Shown here piece by piece: positions 47,502-61,605 of a stretch of DNA of 64,000 nt. The notes beneath the pieces are model-generated. The model was given only the letters and a program-made list of their open reading frames with translations. It ran no database searches and had not been told where the DNA came from. The translations under genes were made by a program, and so were the position numbers. Source of the stretch: Brevibacterium rongguiense (GTDB taxonomy: Bacteria > Actinomycetota > Actinomycetes > Actinomycetales > Brevibacteriaceae). Within the stretch, counting starts at the first letter, position 1, and each line of letters begins with the position of its first letter. The DNA is taken from positions 42,916-106,915 of the forward strand of contig NZ_WWEQ01000001.1 in the NCBI RefSeq assembly GCF_009857845.1. Reading direction: 5' to 3'.

Positions 47502-47980
47502 TTCACCCGCACCTTGGCCTGGGTGCGGCCGAGCACCTTCGCCTCGCCGTCGGCGACCTCGATGTCGAGGCGCACGGTCTTCGCGTCCTCGTCGATCGCG
47601 CCGACCTTCGCGATCACCGTGAGGAAGGCGGTGGGCTGCTCCGGCGAGCCGCTGGAGGCATCCGGCACGAGGACCGGAGCGGTGAAGCGGGTGCGGTAGT
47701 CGAGGACGGCGCCGGGGGCGCCCGCCCACTCCACGATCGGGGCGATGACCGCGCCCATCGTGAGCATGCCGTGGGCGATCACGCCGTCGAGGCCGACCTC
47801 CTTGGCGAAGCGCTCGTTCCAGTGGATCGTGTTGAAGTCGCCCGAGGCGCCCGCGTAGCGGATCAGGTCCGCGCGGGAGAACTCGACGTCGGCCGTGACG
47901 ACCTGCGCGCCCACCTGCAGCTGGGCGGCCACGGGGGCGAACTGGGCGGGCATGTCCCGGGGCGCGGCGGATTCAGTCAT
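47498..47980 (-). CDS. MaoC-like dehydratase, HadB type
   Basis: 160-residue hotdog-fold protein with the hydratase-2 motif YAGASGDFNTIHWNERF (catalytic Asp and His) and GLDGVIAHGMLTMG. In mycobacteria the equivalent HadB dehydrates 3-hydroxyacyl-ACP in FAS-II elongation, with HadA as non-catalytic partner. The same pair order next to tRNA-Trp/secE is seen here. Whether this organism uses it for FAS-II or another hydration is not shown. It overlaps its partner by eight bases and murB by four. Confidence 0.85.
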   Translation of the reverse strand: MTESAAPRDMPAQFAPVAAQLQVGAQVVTADVEFSRADLIRYAGASGDFNTIHWNERFAKEVGLDGVIAHGMLTMGAVIAPIVEWAGAPGAVLDYRTRFTAPVLVPDASSGSPEQPTAFLTVIAKVGAIDEDAKTVRLDIEVADGEAKVLGRTQAKVRVK

Positions 47981-48425
47981 CGTCTCCTCCTCGGACCACG
48001 ATCGTGGACGTGACCGTCACGACGGGCGCGGCGTGCGCATCGGCGATCTCCGTGCGCGTCGTGATCATCGCGTGGCCGCCGGCCTCGCGCAGGCCGTCGA
48101 CGTGGCAGACGGCGCTGAGGACGTCCCCGGCGACGATCGGGCGGGTGTAGGAGAACTGCTCGGAGCCGTGGACGACCCGCGAGAAGTCGATGCCGGCCTC
48201 GGGCAGGGAGATGTAGCGCGCCTCGGCCCGCTGGGCGGGGATGACGGCGAACGTGGGCGGCGCGACGACATCGGCGTAGCCGAGGGCGCGGGCGGCCTGC
48301 GGGTCCGTGTGCGCGGCATCATGTGACTGGGTGGCGCGCGCGAAGGCCGCGATCGCCTCCCGGGAGACCTCGTAGGGCTCCGGCAGGGCGTAGCTCGTGC
48401 CCTGCAGCTCGGTGTTGACTGCCAT
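47973..48425 (-). CDS. MaoC-like dehydratase N-terminal-domain protein, HadA type
   Basis: 150 residues of the FAS1-like dehydratase-domain hotdog. It has PEPYEVSREAIAAFARAT, DVVAPPTFAVIPAQRA and GSEQFSYTRPIVAGDVLSA, without the catalytic Asp/His pair, as in HadA/HadC. It likely forms a heterodimer with the following HadB-like protein and binds the acyl chain. ATG 48425 is chosen because GAGAGG stands six bases upstream; ATG 48431 abuts the ribosome site. I do not see the rpmG gene usually beside this pair. Confidence 0.82.
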   Translation of the reverse strand: MAVNTELQGTSYALPEPYEVSREAIAAFARATQSHDAAHTDPQAARALGYADVVAPPTFAVIPAQRAEARYISLPEAGIDFSRVVHGSEQFSYTRPIVAGDVLSAVCHVDGLREAGGHAMITTRTEIADAHAAPVVTVTSTIVVRGGDDD

Positions 48426-48571
48426 TCTCATCCTCTCCGCTCAACGGCTGGGGGCCGCGCCCGGCGCGGCGCCGGCGCCGGCACGCGGCGCGGGGGCTCC
48501 CGCGGCCGAGTCTAGCGGCGGGAGGACCTCAGGGCAGAACGCGCGCGGGTGGGCTGCAGCGCGGGGCGCGC

Positions 48572-49417
48572 TCAGGCGCCCACGGCGGTGGACTTCATGA
48601 CGGCGAGCGCGTAGGCGACCGCATTGGCCACCGCGTCATCGGGGCCCACGGGGCCCTCCGGGTCATACCAGCGCGCCAGGGACACGCACATGTTCACGAC
48701 CATGCGGCTGGCGAAGAGGATGTCCGGATTGGCGAACGCGCCGGCAGCCGCGGCGGCCTGCGCCTCGGCGTCCACGAGGTGCTGGACGCCGCGGCGCAGC
48801 TGTACGACGCGCTCGCGGTTCGCGCCCTCCAGGCTGCGCAGCTCGCTGCCGCCCAGGAAGGCGATGTCGCGCTCCGTGATGTGGAAGATCGCGAGCACCT
48901 CGATCATGGCGGCGAAGCGCTTCTCCGGCTCGTCCTCCGGGTGGCGCTGACCCGCGGCGACGACGGCATCGCGCAGCTCGACCATGGCGGGTTCGAGCGC
49001 GGAGACGAGCATCTGCTGCTTCGACTCGTAGTAGTGGTAGACCCCGGCCACGCTCATGTGCCCGGCCTGGGCGATCTCGCGCATGGACGTCCCGTGGTAC
49101 CCGCGCCGCGTGAAGCACTCGATGGCCGCCCCGAGCACGTGGGGGCGCTCGGATTCCGGTTCCACCCGCAGCTGCGCCTCGTGCTCCGGGTCCGTCCCCC
49201 AGCCCAGCTCCGCGGGATCCGCGCCGAGCGCGGCGGCGATCTCCTTCAGGCGCGCGCGGGTGACGGAGACCTTGTCGCGCTCGATGAGCGAGAGCGTTGC
49301 CGGGCTCACGCCGATCTCCTCGCTCACCTGCTCCAGGGTGCGGCCGCGGGCGTTGCGGGCGCGGCGGATGCCCTGGCCGATCGTGTCGCGGGCGCCGCCC
49401 GGTGGGGACGAGGTCAT
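48572..49417 (-). CDS. XRE-TetR fusion transcriptional regulator
   Basis: 281 residues with two DNA-binding modules. An XRE helix-turn-helix is at about 10-66 (GQGIRRARNARGRTLEQ, GVSPATLSLIERDKVSVTRARL) and a TetR N-terminal domain at about 85-140 (YHGTSMREIAQAGHMSVAGVYHYYESKQQ). A ligand-binding C-terminal domain follows. Fusions like this occur in Actinomycetota near fatty-acid or CoA genes. TACCCT ends six bases before ATG 49417 (leaderless). It is divergent from the membrane protein and near the acyl-CoA ligase with a palindromic operator; the target link is inference. Confidence 0.87.
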   Translation of the reverse strand: MTSSPPGGARDTIGQGIRRARNARGRTLEQVSEEIGVSPATLSLIERDKVSVTRARLKEIAAALGADPAELGWGTDPEHEAQLRVEPESERPHVLGAAIECFTRRGYHGTSMREIAQAGHMSVAGVYHYYESKQQMLVSALEPAMVELRDAVVAAGQRHPEDEPEKRFAAMIEVLAIFHITERDIAFLGGSELRSLEGANRERVVQLRRGVQHLVDAEAQAAAAAGAFANPDILFASRMVVNMCVSLARWYDPEGPVGPDDAVANAVAYALAVMKSTAVGA

Positions 49418-49518
49418 CCTGCCAGGGTAGACGATCGGCACAGCCCGCCCGCCGGAGCCGTGCGAGAATCGTGCCGTGCGCCGGGAGTGCCCCGGCCGCC
49501 GCCGCAAGAGGAGGGGCC

Positions 49519-50622
49519 GTGGCCGATCGCCGCTTCGCGCTCGAGCCGCAGCCCACCGCGCGCGCCCCGCTCGTCGAGGCCACCGCCGGTGCGCTCATCG
49601 TGCGCCCGCCGCGCGGACCCGCGGTGGAGCTGCCGCGCACCGGTGCGCGGGCCCCCGCGGTGATCGGGTTCGCGGACCTGCGCCTGCGCGCGGGCGGGAG
49701 CATGAGCGGCGATCCCGAGCGCGGCCAGCCGCGGCGCACCGCCTGGCGGCGGTGCTGGTTCGTCCTCGATGGGGCCGGGGAGCCGCTGGCCTACCTGGGC
49801 GGTGACCCGCAGCCGCTCTACCACGCCTACGCGGTCAAGCGCTTCTGCGCGCGCTCCGGCCTGCGCTGGGAGGACATGGGCATCATCGAGCCCCAGCGCT
49901 TCGCCCAGCTGGCCGGTGCGAGCGCCGCGCTGCCTGAGGCGGCCGGTGCCGCCGCGCGCACCGTCGCCGCTCCCGGGCGCATGTGGCTGCTCGCGGGGCT
50001 CGCCGCCGGCGGTGCCATCGCCGGGTTCCCGCTCATGGTCCACCTGCTCAACGTGCGCCCGGAGTGGGCGCTTGCCTGGGTGCTGGGACTGGGGGCGGGC
50101 TCGCTGTTCGCCCCGTTCTTCCTCCTGTGGCCCATGCAGGCGTGCGCGCTCGTGCGCCCGCCGCGCACCGTGCGCGCCGTTGCCTGGGCGCACTGGGCTG
50201 TGGCGGCGGTCTGCGCGGTGCTGGCCGCCGTGTGCGTGCCGCTGAGCTGGAGCTCCGCCGAGGTGCTCGGCAGCGGCACCGGCTGGCCGCTTGCCCTGTG
50301 GGCCGGCCTGGCGGTCATCGCGCTGCTCATCCCCAGCACCGCGCGGGCCATGATGATCGCCCGCGACCCGCGCACGGTGGGCGCCCGGAGCCTCCGCGAG
50401 GCCCGCGAGGCCGTGCGGGCCCACCCGTTCTCCGACTTCCGCCCCATCGGCTCCCCGCCGCCCCGCCGGGACCGGGCAGGCGGCCACGGGGCGGGGTCCG
50501 ATGCCGATTCCCCACTCCCGGGCTCAGCCGCGTCCCAGGGCCCTGCCGCGTCCCCGGACTCTGCCGCAGACAGTGGGGGCACGGGCGATGCGGGCACGGG
50601 CGGTTCAGCCCAGCGGCGCTGA
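49519..50622 (+). CDS. four-span membrane protein, unknown function
   Basis: 367 residues. A soluble N-terminal part of about 155 residues with the odd core RRTAWRRCWFVLDGAG and PLYHAYAVKRFCARSG is followed by four hydrophobic segments (LLAGLAAGGAIAGFPLMVHLL, the LGAGSLFAPFFLLWPM stretch, AVAAVCAVLAAVCVPL, and LALWAGLAVIALLIP) and a disordered Ser/Gly/Pro tail. No family is recognised. GTG 49519 has GAGGAGG five bases upstream, whereas the longer frame to 49297 runs through the divergent regulator. It shares a 101-base divergent region with the XRE-TetR gene. Confidence 0.68.
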   Translation: MADRRFALEPQPTARAPLVEATAGALIVRPPRGPAVELPRTGARAPAVIGFADLRLRAGGSMSGDPERGQPRRTAWRRCWFVLDGAGEPLAYLGGDPQPLYHAYAVKRFCARSGLRWEDMGIIEPQRFAQLAGASAALPEAAGAAARTVAAPGRMWLLAGLAAGGAIAGFPLMVHLLNVRPEWALAWVLGLGAGSLFAPFFLLWPMQACALVRPPRTVRAVAWAHWAVAAVCAVLAAVCVPLSWSSAEVLGSGTGWPLALWAGLAVIALLIPSTARAMMIARDPRTVGARSLREAREAVRAHPFSDFRPIGSPPPRRDRAGGHGAGSDADSPLPGSAASQGPAASPDSAADSGGTGDAGTGGSAQRR

Positions 50623-50634
50623 GGCGTCCTGCGC

Positions 50635-50668
50635 TACGCTTTCACACGAGCCGAGCGGTCGCTCGGCT
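50635..50668 (+). promoter_or_regulatory. -10 box and 20-bp TetR-type operator before the acyl-CoA ligase
   Basis: TACGCT (50635-50640) is followed eight bases later by the perfect palindrome AGCCGAGCG-GT-CGCTCGGCT (50649-50668). It sits at about the transcription start, a normal place for repression. Palindromes of the type CCGAGCG-N2-CGCTCGG are common TetR-family operators. Confidence 0.65.
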
Positions 50669-50712
50669 GGCGTCGAGGCGGACACCGGAGTCCGCAGCGA
50701 AGGAGCAGCGCG

Positions 50713-52365
50713 ATGACCGCCGATACCCCCGCCCCGGAGCTGCGCGCGGCCCAGCCGTTCGACGAGCCCCTCGGCTCCCGCTTCCCCACCGCCGTCGCCA
50801 TGTGGGACGCGGCGGTGGCGGAATACGGGGACGTGCCCTTCCTCTACGACTTCGCACAGCCGCTGACGTTCCGCGAACTCGACGAGCGGGCCGCCGCCCT
50901 GGCCGGTGCACTGTCCCGGGCCGGGCTGGGCCCGGGCGACCGCATCGCCCTCTTCGCACAGAACGACCCCCTGTTCGTCGCCGGGCTCATCGCGGCCTGG
51001 AAGATCGGCGGCATCGCGGTGCCCGTCAACCCCATGAACACGGCCCGCGAGCTTGCCTACCACCTGTCCGATTCCGGGGCCCGGGCCCTCATCACCCTGC
51101 CGGGGCTCTTTGCGGAGGTCGCCCGCGATGTCGTCGTGAGCGCCGGGCTCGCGCTCACGATCGTGGGCGGGCACCGCGAATGGCGCGGCGACGGCACGGA
51201 GGTCGCCGAGGTCGCAGCCCCGGCCGAGCTCGCCGCCGAGCCGCGCTGCGTGCTCGCCGAGGACGTCTTCGCCGACCCGCCGTCGGTGCCCGCCCCACCG
51301 CAGGCGCGGCCGGACGATGTCGCACTGCTCACCTACACCTCGGGCACCACGGGCAAGCCCAAGGGCGCCTGCAACACCCACGGCAACCTGGCCTTCGACG
51401 CCGAGGTGTTCGAGGCGCTCACCGGGCTGCGCCCGGGCCAGCCGATCCTGGGCGTCGCCCCGCTGTTCCACATCACCGGCATGGTCGCCCACCTCATGCT
51501 CGGCATCCGCGGCGCCCATCCCATCGCGCTGACACACCGGTTCCACCCGAAGGCGATGCTTCAGGCCGCGCGCGCCCATCGCCCCGTCTTCACGATCGGT
51601 GCCATCACCGCGCTCATGGCCCTCGCGGACGCGAGTGAGAACGGACCCGAGGACTTCGCCGGCCTCGACGTCGTCTACACGGGCGGGGCCCCCGTGGCCC
51701 CCGCGCTGGCGGACAGGCTCGAGGGCGTCTTCGGCGCCTACGTGCACAACATCTTCGGCATGAGCGAGACGACCTCCGCGGCCATCGGCGTGCCGCGCGA
51801 CGCGCGCGCCCCGGTCGACCCCGCCTCCGGCGCCCTGTCGATCGGGCGGCCCGTCTACGGCACCCGGGTGCGCGTCGTGGGCGAGGACGGCCGCGACTGC
51901 GCGGCCGGTGAATACGGCGAGCTGCTGTGCGCGGGGCCCCAGGTGGTGCCCGGCTACTGGGAGCGCCCGGAGGCGACGCAAGAGGCGTTTGACGACGGCT
52001 TCCTCAGGACCGGCGACGTGGGCTTCGCCGATGCCGACGGCTGGATCTTCCTCGTCGACCGCAAGAAGGACATGATCAACGCCGCCGGCTACAAGGTGTG
52101 GCCCCGCGAGGTCGAAGACGTCATCTACGGCCACCCGGCGATCAGCGAGGCGGCCGTCGTGGGCGTGGCCGACGAGTACCGCGGTGAGACGGTCAAGGCG
52201 TACGTGACCCTCAAGGAGGGCGCACAGGCCAGCGGGGAGGAGATCGTCGACTACTGCCGGGCGAACATGGCGGCCTACAAGTACCCGCGCAGCGTCGAGG
52301 TGCTCGAGCAGCTGCCCAAGACCGCGACCGGCAAGATCCTGCGCCGGGAGCTGCGCTCGCGCTGA
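50713..52365 (+). CDS. AMP-forming acyl-CoA synthetase/ligase
   Basis: 550-residue ANL-superfamily enzyme activating a carboxylate with ATP and CoA. The P-loop motif LLTYTSGTTGKPKGA is at about 205-219, GMSETTSAA the A5 region, DGFLRTGDVGF the hinge Asp region, and the C-terminal catalytic Lys is in KTATGKILRREL. It is closest to medium/long-chain acyl-CoA or 4-coumarate-like ligases, and the acid is not predictable. It is monocistronic, between a palindromic operator and a strong hairpin. Regulation by the neighbouring XRE-TetR protein is plausible. Confidence 0.92.
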   Translation: MTADTPAPELRAAQPFDEPLGSRFPTAVAMWDAAVAEYGDVPFLYDFAQPLTFRELDERAAALAGALSRAGLGPGDRIALFAQNDPLFVAGLIAAWKIGGIAVPVNPMNTARELAYHLSDSGARALITLPGLFAEVARDVVVSAGLALTIVGGHREWRGDGTEVAEVAAPAELAAEPRCVLAEDVFADPPSVPAPPQARPDDVALLTYTSGTTGKPKGACNTHGNLAFDAEVFEALTGLRPGQPILGVAPLFHITGMVAHLMLGIRGAHPIALTHRFHPKAMLQAARAHRPVFTIGAITALMALADASENGPEDFAGLDVVYTGGAPVAPALADRLEGVFGAYVHNIFGMSETTSAAIGVPRDARAPVDPASGALSIGRPVYGTRVRVVGEDGRDCAAGEYGELLCAGPQVVPGYWERPEATQEAFDDGFLRTGDVGFADADGWIFLVDRKKDMINAAGYKVWPREVEDVIYGHPAISEAAVVGVADEYRGETVKAYVTLKEGAQASGEEIVDYCRANMAAYKYPRSVEVLEQLPKTATGKILRRELRSR

Positions 52366-52403
52366 GGGGGCTGCCGGCCAACGGGTCGCCCGGCCGTGAA
52401 TGG

Positions 52404-52436
52404 ACACGGCCGCCGGAGGGCATCCGGCGGCCGTGT
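52404..52436. terminator. terminator between the acyl-CoA ligase and tRNA-Met
   Basis: Perfect 14-bp stem (52404-52417 / 52423-52436) with a 5-base loop. It can serve the ligase (+, stop 52365) and tRNA-Met (-, 3' end 52443). Confidence 0.8.
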
Positions 52437-52442
52437 GGGCGG

Positions 52443-52516
52443 TAGCGGGGGGGAGGCTCGATCTCCCGACCTCACGATTATGAGTCGTGCGCTCTAACCA
52501 GCTGAGCTACCCCGCC
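52443..52516 (-). tRNA. tRNA-Met (CAT), elongator
   Basis: 74 bases. The acceptor GGCGGGG pairs with CCCCGCT (G-T at the end pair), with discriminator A. The anticodon stem-loop CGACTCATAATCG has anticodon CAT. A paired first base and lack of the initiator GGG/CCC anticodon stem mark an elongator (an Ile-lysidine tRNA is not excluded). The 3' CCA is not encoded. Confidence 0.93.
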
Positions 52517-52537
52517 TCGGCACGCTGAACGTGCGAG

Positions 52538-52610
52538 AGCCCCGAAAGGGAATCGAACCCTTGACCTTCTCCTTACCATGGAGATGCTCTGCCGACTGAG
52601 CTATCGGGGC
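52538..52610 (-). tRNA. trnT: tRNA-Thr (GGT)
   Basis: 73 bases. The acceptor GCCCCGA/TCGGGGC has discriminator T, with anticodon loop ATGGTAA and T loop GTTCGATTC. It lies 21 bases upstream of tRNA-Met in the same orientation, so the two are probably cotranscribed. Confidence 0.96.
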
Positions 52611-52725
52611 AACGAGAAAGAACTGTACATGAGCCACTCGGCTGTTGGCAAAACCTCGCCGGGACCATCGGCACCGCCCCCGGGGCCCGCCGCCGCGGCC
52701 CTCTCCCAGCCGGCAGGCGGGTGCC

Positions 52726-57469
<4,744 letters not shown>

Positions 57470-57724
57470 GCGGTGCGCTCGTGCGGGTCAGCCCGCATGA
57501 ACACCAGAGAAAGCATACATAGCGCCGCGGCCGTTGTGAAATTGCGGGGCCGGCGCCCGCGCATACCGCTGTCACCGCACCGCGCCGCGCAGCCCGCAGC
57601 CGCCCCGAGCCCCTAGACTGGCCGCACGAGCACCGGCCCCGCGCCTCGACGACCCGGCTGGGGGCCGGCCCCGCACACCCAAGACGAGCAGCGGCCGCGG
57701 CGGACGCGAAGGAGTGGATGACAC

Positions 57725-58216
57725 ATGGCAGGCGATTCGAGCTTCGACATCGTGAGCAAGGTCGACAAGCAGGAGGCGGACAACGCCCTCAACCAGGCGG
57801 CCAAGGAGATCGGCTCGCGCTACGACTTCAAGGGCACGGACGCCTCGATCGCCTGGTCGGGCGAGAAGGTCATGATGAAGGCCGTCTCCGAGGACCGCGT
57901 CAAGGCCGTCCTCGATGTCTTCGAGTCCAAGCTCATCAAGCGCGGCATCTCCCTGAAGTCGCTGGACCTGGGCGAGCCGTACCCCTCGGGCAAGGAGTTC
58001 CGCCTGGAGGCCTCGATCAAGGACGGCATCGACCAGGACAACGCGAAGAAGATCTCGAAGATCATCCGCGAGGAGGGCCCCAAGGGCGTCAAGGCCCAGA
58101 TCCAGGGCGATGAGCTGCGGGTGACCTCGAAGAAGCGCGATGACCTCCAGGACGTCATCTCCCTGCTCAAGGGCAAGGACCTCGACGTCGACGTGCAGTT
58201 CACGAAATACCGCTGA
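57725..58216 (+). CDS. yajQ: YajQ-family nucleotide-binding protein
   Basis: 163 residues, the family length. It begins [24 protein letters not shown], has GSRYDFKG, and ends DVQFTKYR. YajQ proteins bind nucleotides (c-di-GMP in Xanthomonas) and tRNA/ribosomes in some reports; the role in actinobacteria is poorly known. It is cytoplasmic and single-copy here, and converges on the FUSC gene with a 31-base gap. Confidence 0.95.
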   Translation: MAGDSSFDIVSKVDKQEADNALNQAAKEIGSRYDFKGTDASIAWSGEKVMMKAVSEDRVKAVLDVFESKLIKRGISLKSLDLGEPYPSGKEFRLEASIKDGIDQDNAKKISKIIREEGPKGVKAQIQGDELRVTSKKRDDLQDVISLLKGKDLDVDVQFTKYR

Positions 58217-58247
58217 GCACCCCGGCGCCGCCCCCATCCGGTGGCCC

Positions 58248-59329
58248 TCACCCGTGCCGGTCGCCCTGTGCGCTGTGTCCCGGACCGCGGGCGGCCTCGC
58301 GGGCGCGGCGCCGTTCGCGGCCCTCGGTGCGGAAGCCCAGGAGCACCACGGCGATGCCCGCCGCGGCCCCGATCGCCGTCTCCGCCGCCCGCGAGGCGAC
58401 GAGCCCGCCCACCGGCTGGGGGCTGCCCAGCTGGGTCATCGTGAGCGCCAGCGGGGTGATGAAGAGCAGAGCGAGTGCGTAGTTGCGGGTGACCAGCACC
58501 TCGGCGGCGAACTGCAGGACGATGACGTAGAGCACGAGCTGCCAGGGCTGGGCCGGGAACGCGAGGAGCAGCGCCGTGACCGCGACCCCCGCCAGCGTGC
58601 CCACGATCCTGTGCAGGCCGCGGTCACCCGCGCCGAGCGGTGGGGCGCGCTGATGGGCGCGGCCGCCGCCACCATCGCCCAGTAGGAGTGGGAGAGGCCC
58701 GGCAGCAGCTGCGTTGCGGCGATCCCCAGGGCCCCGCCCAGCAGGGGCGCGGCGGTGAAGCGGCCGAACTGCCCCGCCAGCTCGCGGGCCGCGAGGTTCG
58801 AGGTCAGGCGGCCGAGGGGCTCGTGGATGCGGCCCTCGCCCAGCAGGTGGGCCCCGGTGCCCAGCAGGATGCAGAAGCCCGCGGCCGCCGCCGCGCTGCC
58901 CGCGGCGAGCCACACCGGAGCCCCGTGCGGCACCGAGCCCACCGCGGCGGTGGCGAAGATGAAGAAGATCGACCCGGACGGCTTGAGCCCGAATCGCGCC
59001 GCGGTCACCGCACCGGCCCCGGACACGAGCGCGGTCACGGCAGTGAGCGCCCAGACGTCCGCCCCCAGCGCCGCGAGCACGGCGCCGACGGCCACGGAGG
59101 CGGTGAGCAGCCCGCCCGCGATCGCCTGGCGCGCCGCCCGCGCGCGGCGCGCCTCGAACCGGCCGTAGATCCCGGTGAACGCGCCGAAGGAGGCGTAGAT
59201 CGCGAGGTCCAGCCGGCCGAGCGCCAGCAGCGCGAGGAGGGGGGCCCCCACGCCCAGCGCGATGCGGAAGGCGGGGATGTGGTCGCGCTGGGCGGGTGCC
59301 AGGCGGAAGAATTCGCGGACGTGGTTCAC
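58248..59329 (-). pseudogene. FUSC/aromatic-acid-exporter-like membrane protein, single-base frameshift
   Basis: It would be about 360 residues. From GTG 59329: a short cytoplasmic start ([20 protein letters not shown]), six membrane segments with [19 protein letters not shown], then [32 protein letters not shown], the FUSC core. Around 58622-58623 one C (G on the plus strand) seems lost: an extra base makes [20 protein letters not shown], joining the second half ([18 protein letters not shown] onward, ending 58248). As written the first frame runs out into Arg/Ser-rich nonsense. It is the third such indel in the window. Confidence 0.82.
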
Positions 59330-59506
59330 GGGTGCGGGGGCTCCTGGTGGTCTGGGACTGGGGGGCTGGTGGGCTGGTGGTCCGTGGCTGGGGTGGCGGG
59401 CGTGTGGACGACGGGTTTGGGGCCTGCGGCCGGCCTGCCCGGTGCGCGCCGGCGGACGGTCTGCAAGGGTGGGAGGCGATTGCCCGCCGCCCTGCTCAGG
59501 AGCCCC

Positions 59507-59836
59507 ATGGACACCCTCAAGTCGATCGTCCTGTTCGCACTGGCCGCCGTGCTCGAGATCGGCGGGGCATGGCTGATCTGGCAGGGCGTCCGCGAGCACC
59601 GCGGGTGGCTGTTCCTGGGCGCCGGGGTCGTGGCGCTGGGCCTCTACGGCTTCACCGCCGCTCTGCAGCCCGACGGCGGCTTCGGGCGGGTCCTCGCGGC
59701 CTACGGGGGCGTCTTCATCGTCGGGTCGCTCGCGTGGGCAATGGTCGCCGACGGCTTCCGGCCCGATGCCTGGGACCTCAGCGGCGCGCTCGTCTGCCTG
59801 GTCGGCGTGGCGCTCATCATGTACGCCCCGCGCTGA
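59507..59836 (+). CDS. ynfA: YnfA/UPF0060 small membrane protein
   Basis: 109 residues, four membrane segments, of the UPF0060 family (related to small multidrug transporters). It begins [26 protein letters not shown], with [11 protein letters not shown] and ending [17 protein letters not shown] lies close upstream of ATG 59507. The function in actinobacteria is not established. It is divergent from the FUSC gene. Confidence 0.93.
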   Translation: MDTLKSIVLFALAAVLEIGGAWLIWQGVREHRGWLFLGAGVVALGLYGFTAALQPDGGFGRVLAAYGGVFIVGSLAWAMVADGFRPDAWDLSGALVCLVGVALIMYAPR

Positions 59837-59926
59837 GCGGCCTCGGGCCCGGGCGCCCTCCCCCGGGCCGGCTGAGGGGCGTGTGGGCCCGGCCCACGCC
59901 CCGGCCCGCGCCCGAGGCGGCGCCGC

Positions 59927-61345
59927 TCAGTGCCCCGCGGGCGCCTCGGCGGCGGACTCCACCGCGCGCCGGGCCTGCGCGAGCATGCCCTCCCGCGTGG
60001 CGATCTTGATGCGCTCGCGGCCGTGGGGCTCGCCCGCGGCCTTCTCCGCGGCCTCGAGGAGGTGGTAGCCCTCCCAGTCGACGTACTCGACGCCCGCCGC
60101 GTCGAGGAAGTCCACAATGTCGTCCTCGCCCGGGTGCGCGGGCTCGGGCAGCGCACCGGCAGCGCGGTCCTCGATGAGGTGCGTGATCGTCTCGAGCGCA
60201 TCGCCCTTCGTGTGGCCGATGAGGCCCACCGGGCCCCGCTTGATCCAACCGGTCGTGTAGACGCCCGGAATGGTCTCGGCCTGCGCGGCCGTGGCCTGTG
60301 CGTCGCCGTCCACCACGCGGCCCTCGACGTTCGTGATGACGCCGCGGGCCTGATCGAAGGGCAGGCCGGGCAGCGGCGAGCCGAAGTAGCCGACCGCCCG
60401 GTAGACCGCGTCCATGCCCCAGTCGACGAATTCGCCAGTGCCGGTGACCCCGGCGTTGCCGTCGAGCTCCTGGCGCTCGGTGCGCAGGCCCGTGACCCCC
60501 TCCTCCTGGGTTCCCAGCACGGCCACCGGTGCGTGGAGGAAGTGCAGGTGCAGGCGGCGGGGGGCGCCCGTGGGCTCGCGCAGCGTGAAGTCCGTGAGGG
60601 TCTTGGTGACCTGCTTGACCTGGTTGTTCGAGTGGATCGCCGCCATGGAGGCCTCGTCGAACTCGAAGTCCTCCGGGTAGACAATGATGTCGACGTCCTT
60701 GACGTGGCCCAGTTCGCGCAGCTCGAGCGGGGTGAACTTCGTCTGCGCCGGGCCGCGGCGGCCGAAGACGTGGACGTCCGTGACCTCGGACTTCTTGAGC
60801 CCGTCGTACACGTGATCCGGGATCTCCGTGCTCAGCAGGTCATCGGCCTGCTTGGCGAGGATGCGCGCCACGTCGAGGGCCACATTGCCGTTGCCGATCA
60901 CCGCGACGCGCTGCGCGTCGAGCGGCCACTCCTGGCCCACATCGGGGTGCGAGTCGTACCAGTTGACGAAGTCGGCGGCGCCGTAGGAGCGCGGCAGGTC
61001 CACCCCGGGGATGTCGAGGCGGGCATCGACGAAGCTGCCGGTGGAGAAGATGACGGCGTCGTAGTGGTCCTGCAGCTGCTCGAGCGTGATGTCCGTGCCG
61101 AAGTCGACGTTGCCGAAAAGGCGGATGTCGCCGCGGTCGAGGACCTTGATGAGCGCGTTGATGATGCCCTTGATACGCGGATGGTCCGGGGCCACGCCGT
61201 AGCGCACCAGGCCGAAGGGGGCGGGCAGCCGCTCGAACAGGTCGATGCTGACCTCGAAGTCGCGCTCGGCCTTCGTCAGCAGGTCCGCCGCGTAGATCCC
61301 GGCGGGGCCCGCGCCCACGATCGCCACCCTGAGAGCTCGGCTCAT
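59927..61345 (-). CDS. ferredoxin/adrenodoxin-NADP+ reductase, FprA type
   Basis: 472-residue FAD flavoprotein of the mammalian adrenodoxin-reductase class, passing electrons from NADPH to ferredoxins. GAGPAGIYAADLL (Gly11, 13, 16) binds FAD, GNGNVALDVARIL the NADPH, and GRRGPAQTKFTPLELREL is the class signature. GWIKRGPVGLIGHTKGDA near the end is conserved. Partners may be P450 or FAS-linked ferredoxins, none of which is nearby. Confidence 0.94.
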   Translation of the reverse strand: MSRALRVAIVGAGPAGIYAADLLTKAERDFEVSIDLFERLPAPFGLVRYGVAPDHPRIKGIINALIKVLDRGDIRLFGNVDFGTDITLEQLQDHYDAVIFSTGSFVDARLDIPGVDLPRSYGAADFVNWYDSHPDVGQEWPLDAQRVAVIGNGNVALDVARILAKQADDLLSTEIPDHVYDGLKKSEVTDVHVFGRRGPAQTKFTPLELRELGHVKDVDIIVYPEDFEFDEASMAAIHSNNQVKQVTKTLTDFTLREPTGAPRRLHLHFLHAPVAVLGTQEEGVTGLRTERQELDGNAGVTGTGEFVDWGMDAVYRAVGYFGSPLPGLPFDQARGVITNVEGRVVDGDAQATAAQAETIPGVYTTGWIKRGPVGLIGHTKGDALETITHLIEDRAAGALPEPAHPGEDDIVDFLDAAGVEYVDWEGYHLLEAAEKAAGEPHGRERIKIATREGMLAQARRAVESAAEAPAGH

Positions 61346-61605
61346 GTCACTCCTTTAGCGTCTGCGTCGGCCGCGCGCGGTCTGAGGCCCGCACGGGCAC
61401 CGCGGACCAGTCTAATTGGCCCAGCATTTCGTTGCCGAATCCCGGTGCAGGATCACTGTGACCCGGGCCAGGATCGCTGCGGCAGCGGCTCCGGGGATCA
61501 CTGCGGCAGCGGCAGCGGCAGCGACGCAGGCCCGGTGCGCGCCGGATGGCGTCTCTGCCCGCGGGCACTCGCCCCGTGAACCCGGGGCCTCCCTAGACTG
61601 AGCGG

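Noticed and set aside
52443..52610. tRNA-Met/tRNA-Thr pair as an integration site
   Set aside because: No integrase, no direct repeat of a tRNA end and no change of gene content around it.
61471..61530. gcagcggc repeats upstream of rarD as a possible CRISPR or regulatory array
   Set aside because: Units are too short and contiguous, with no spacers; simple-sequence repeat.
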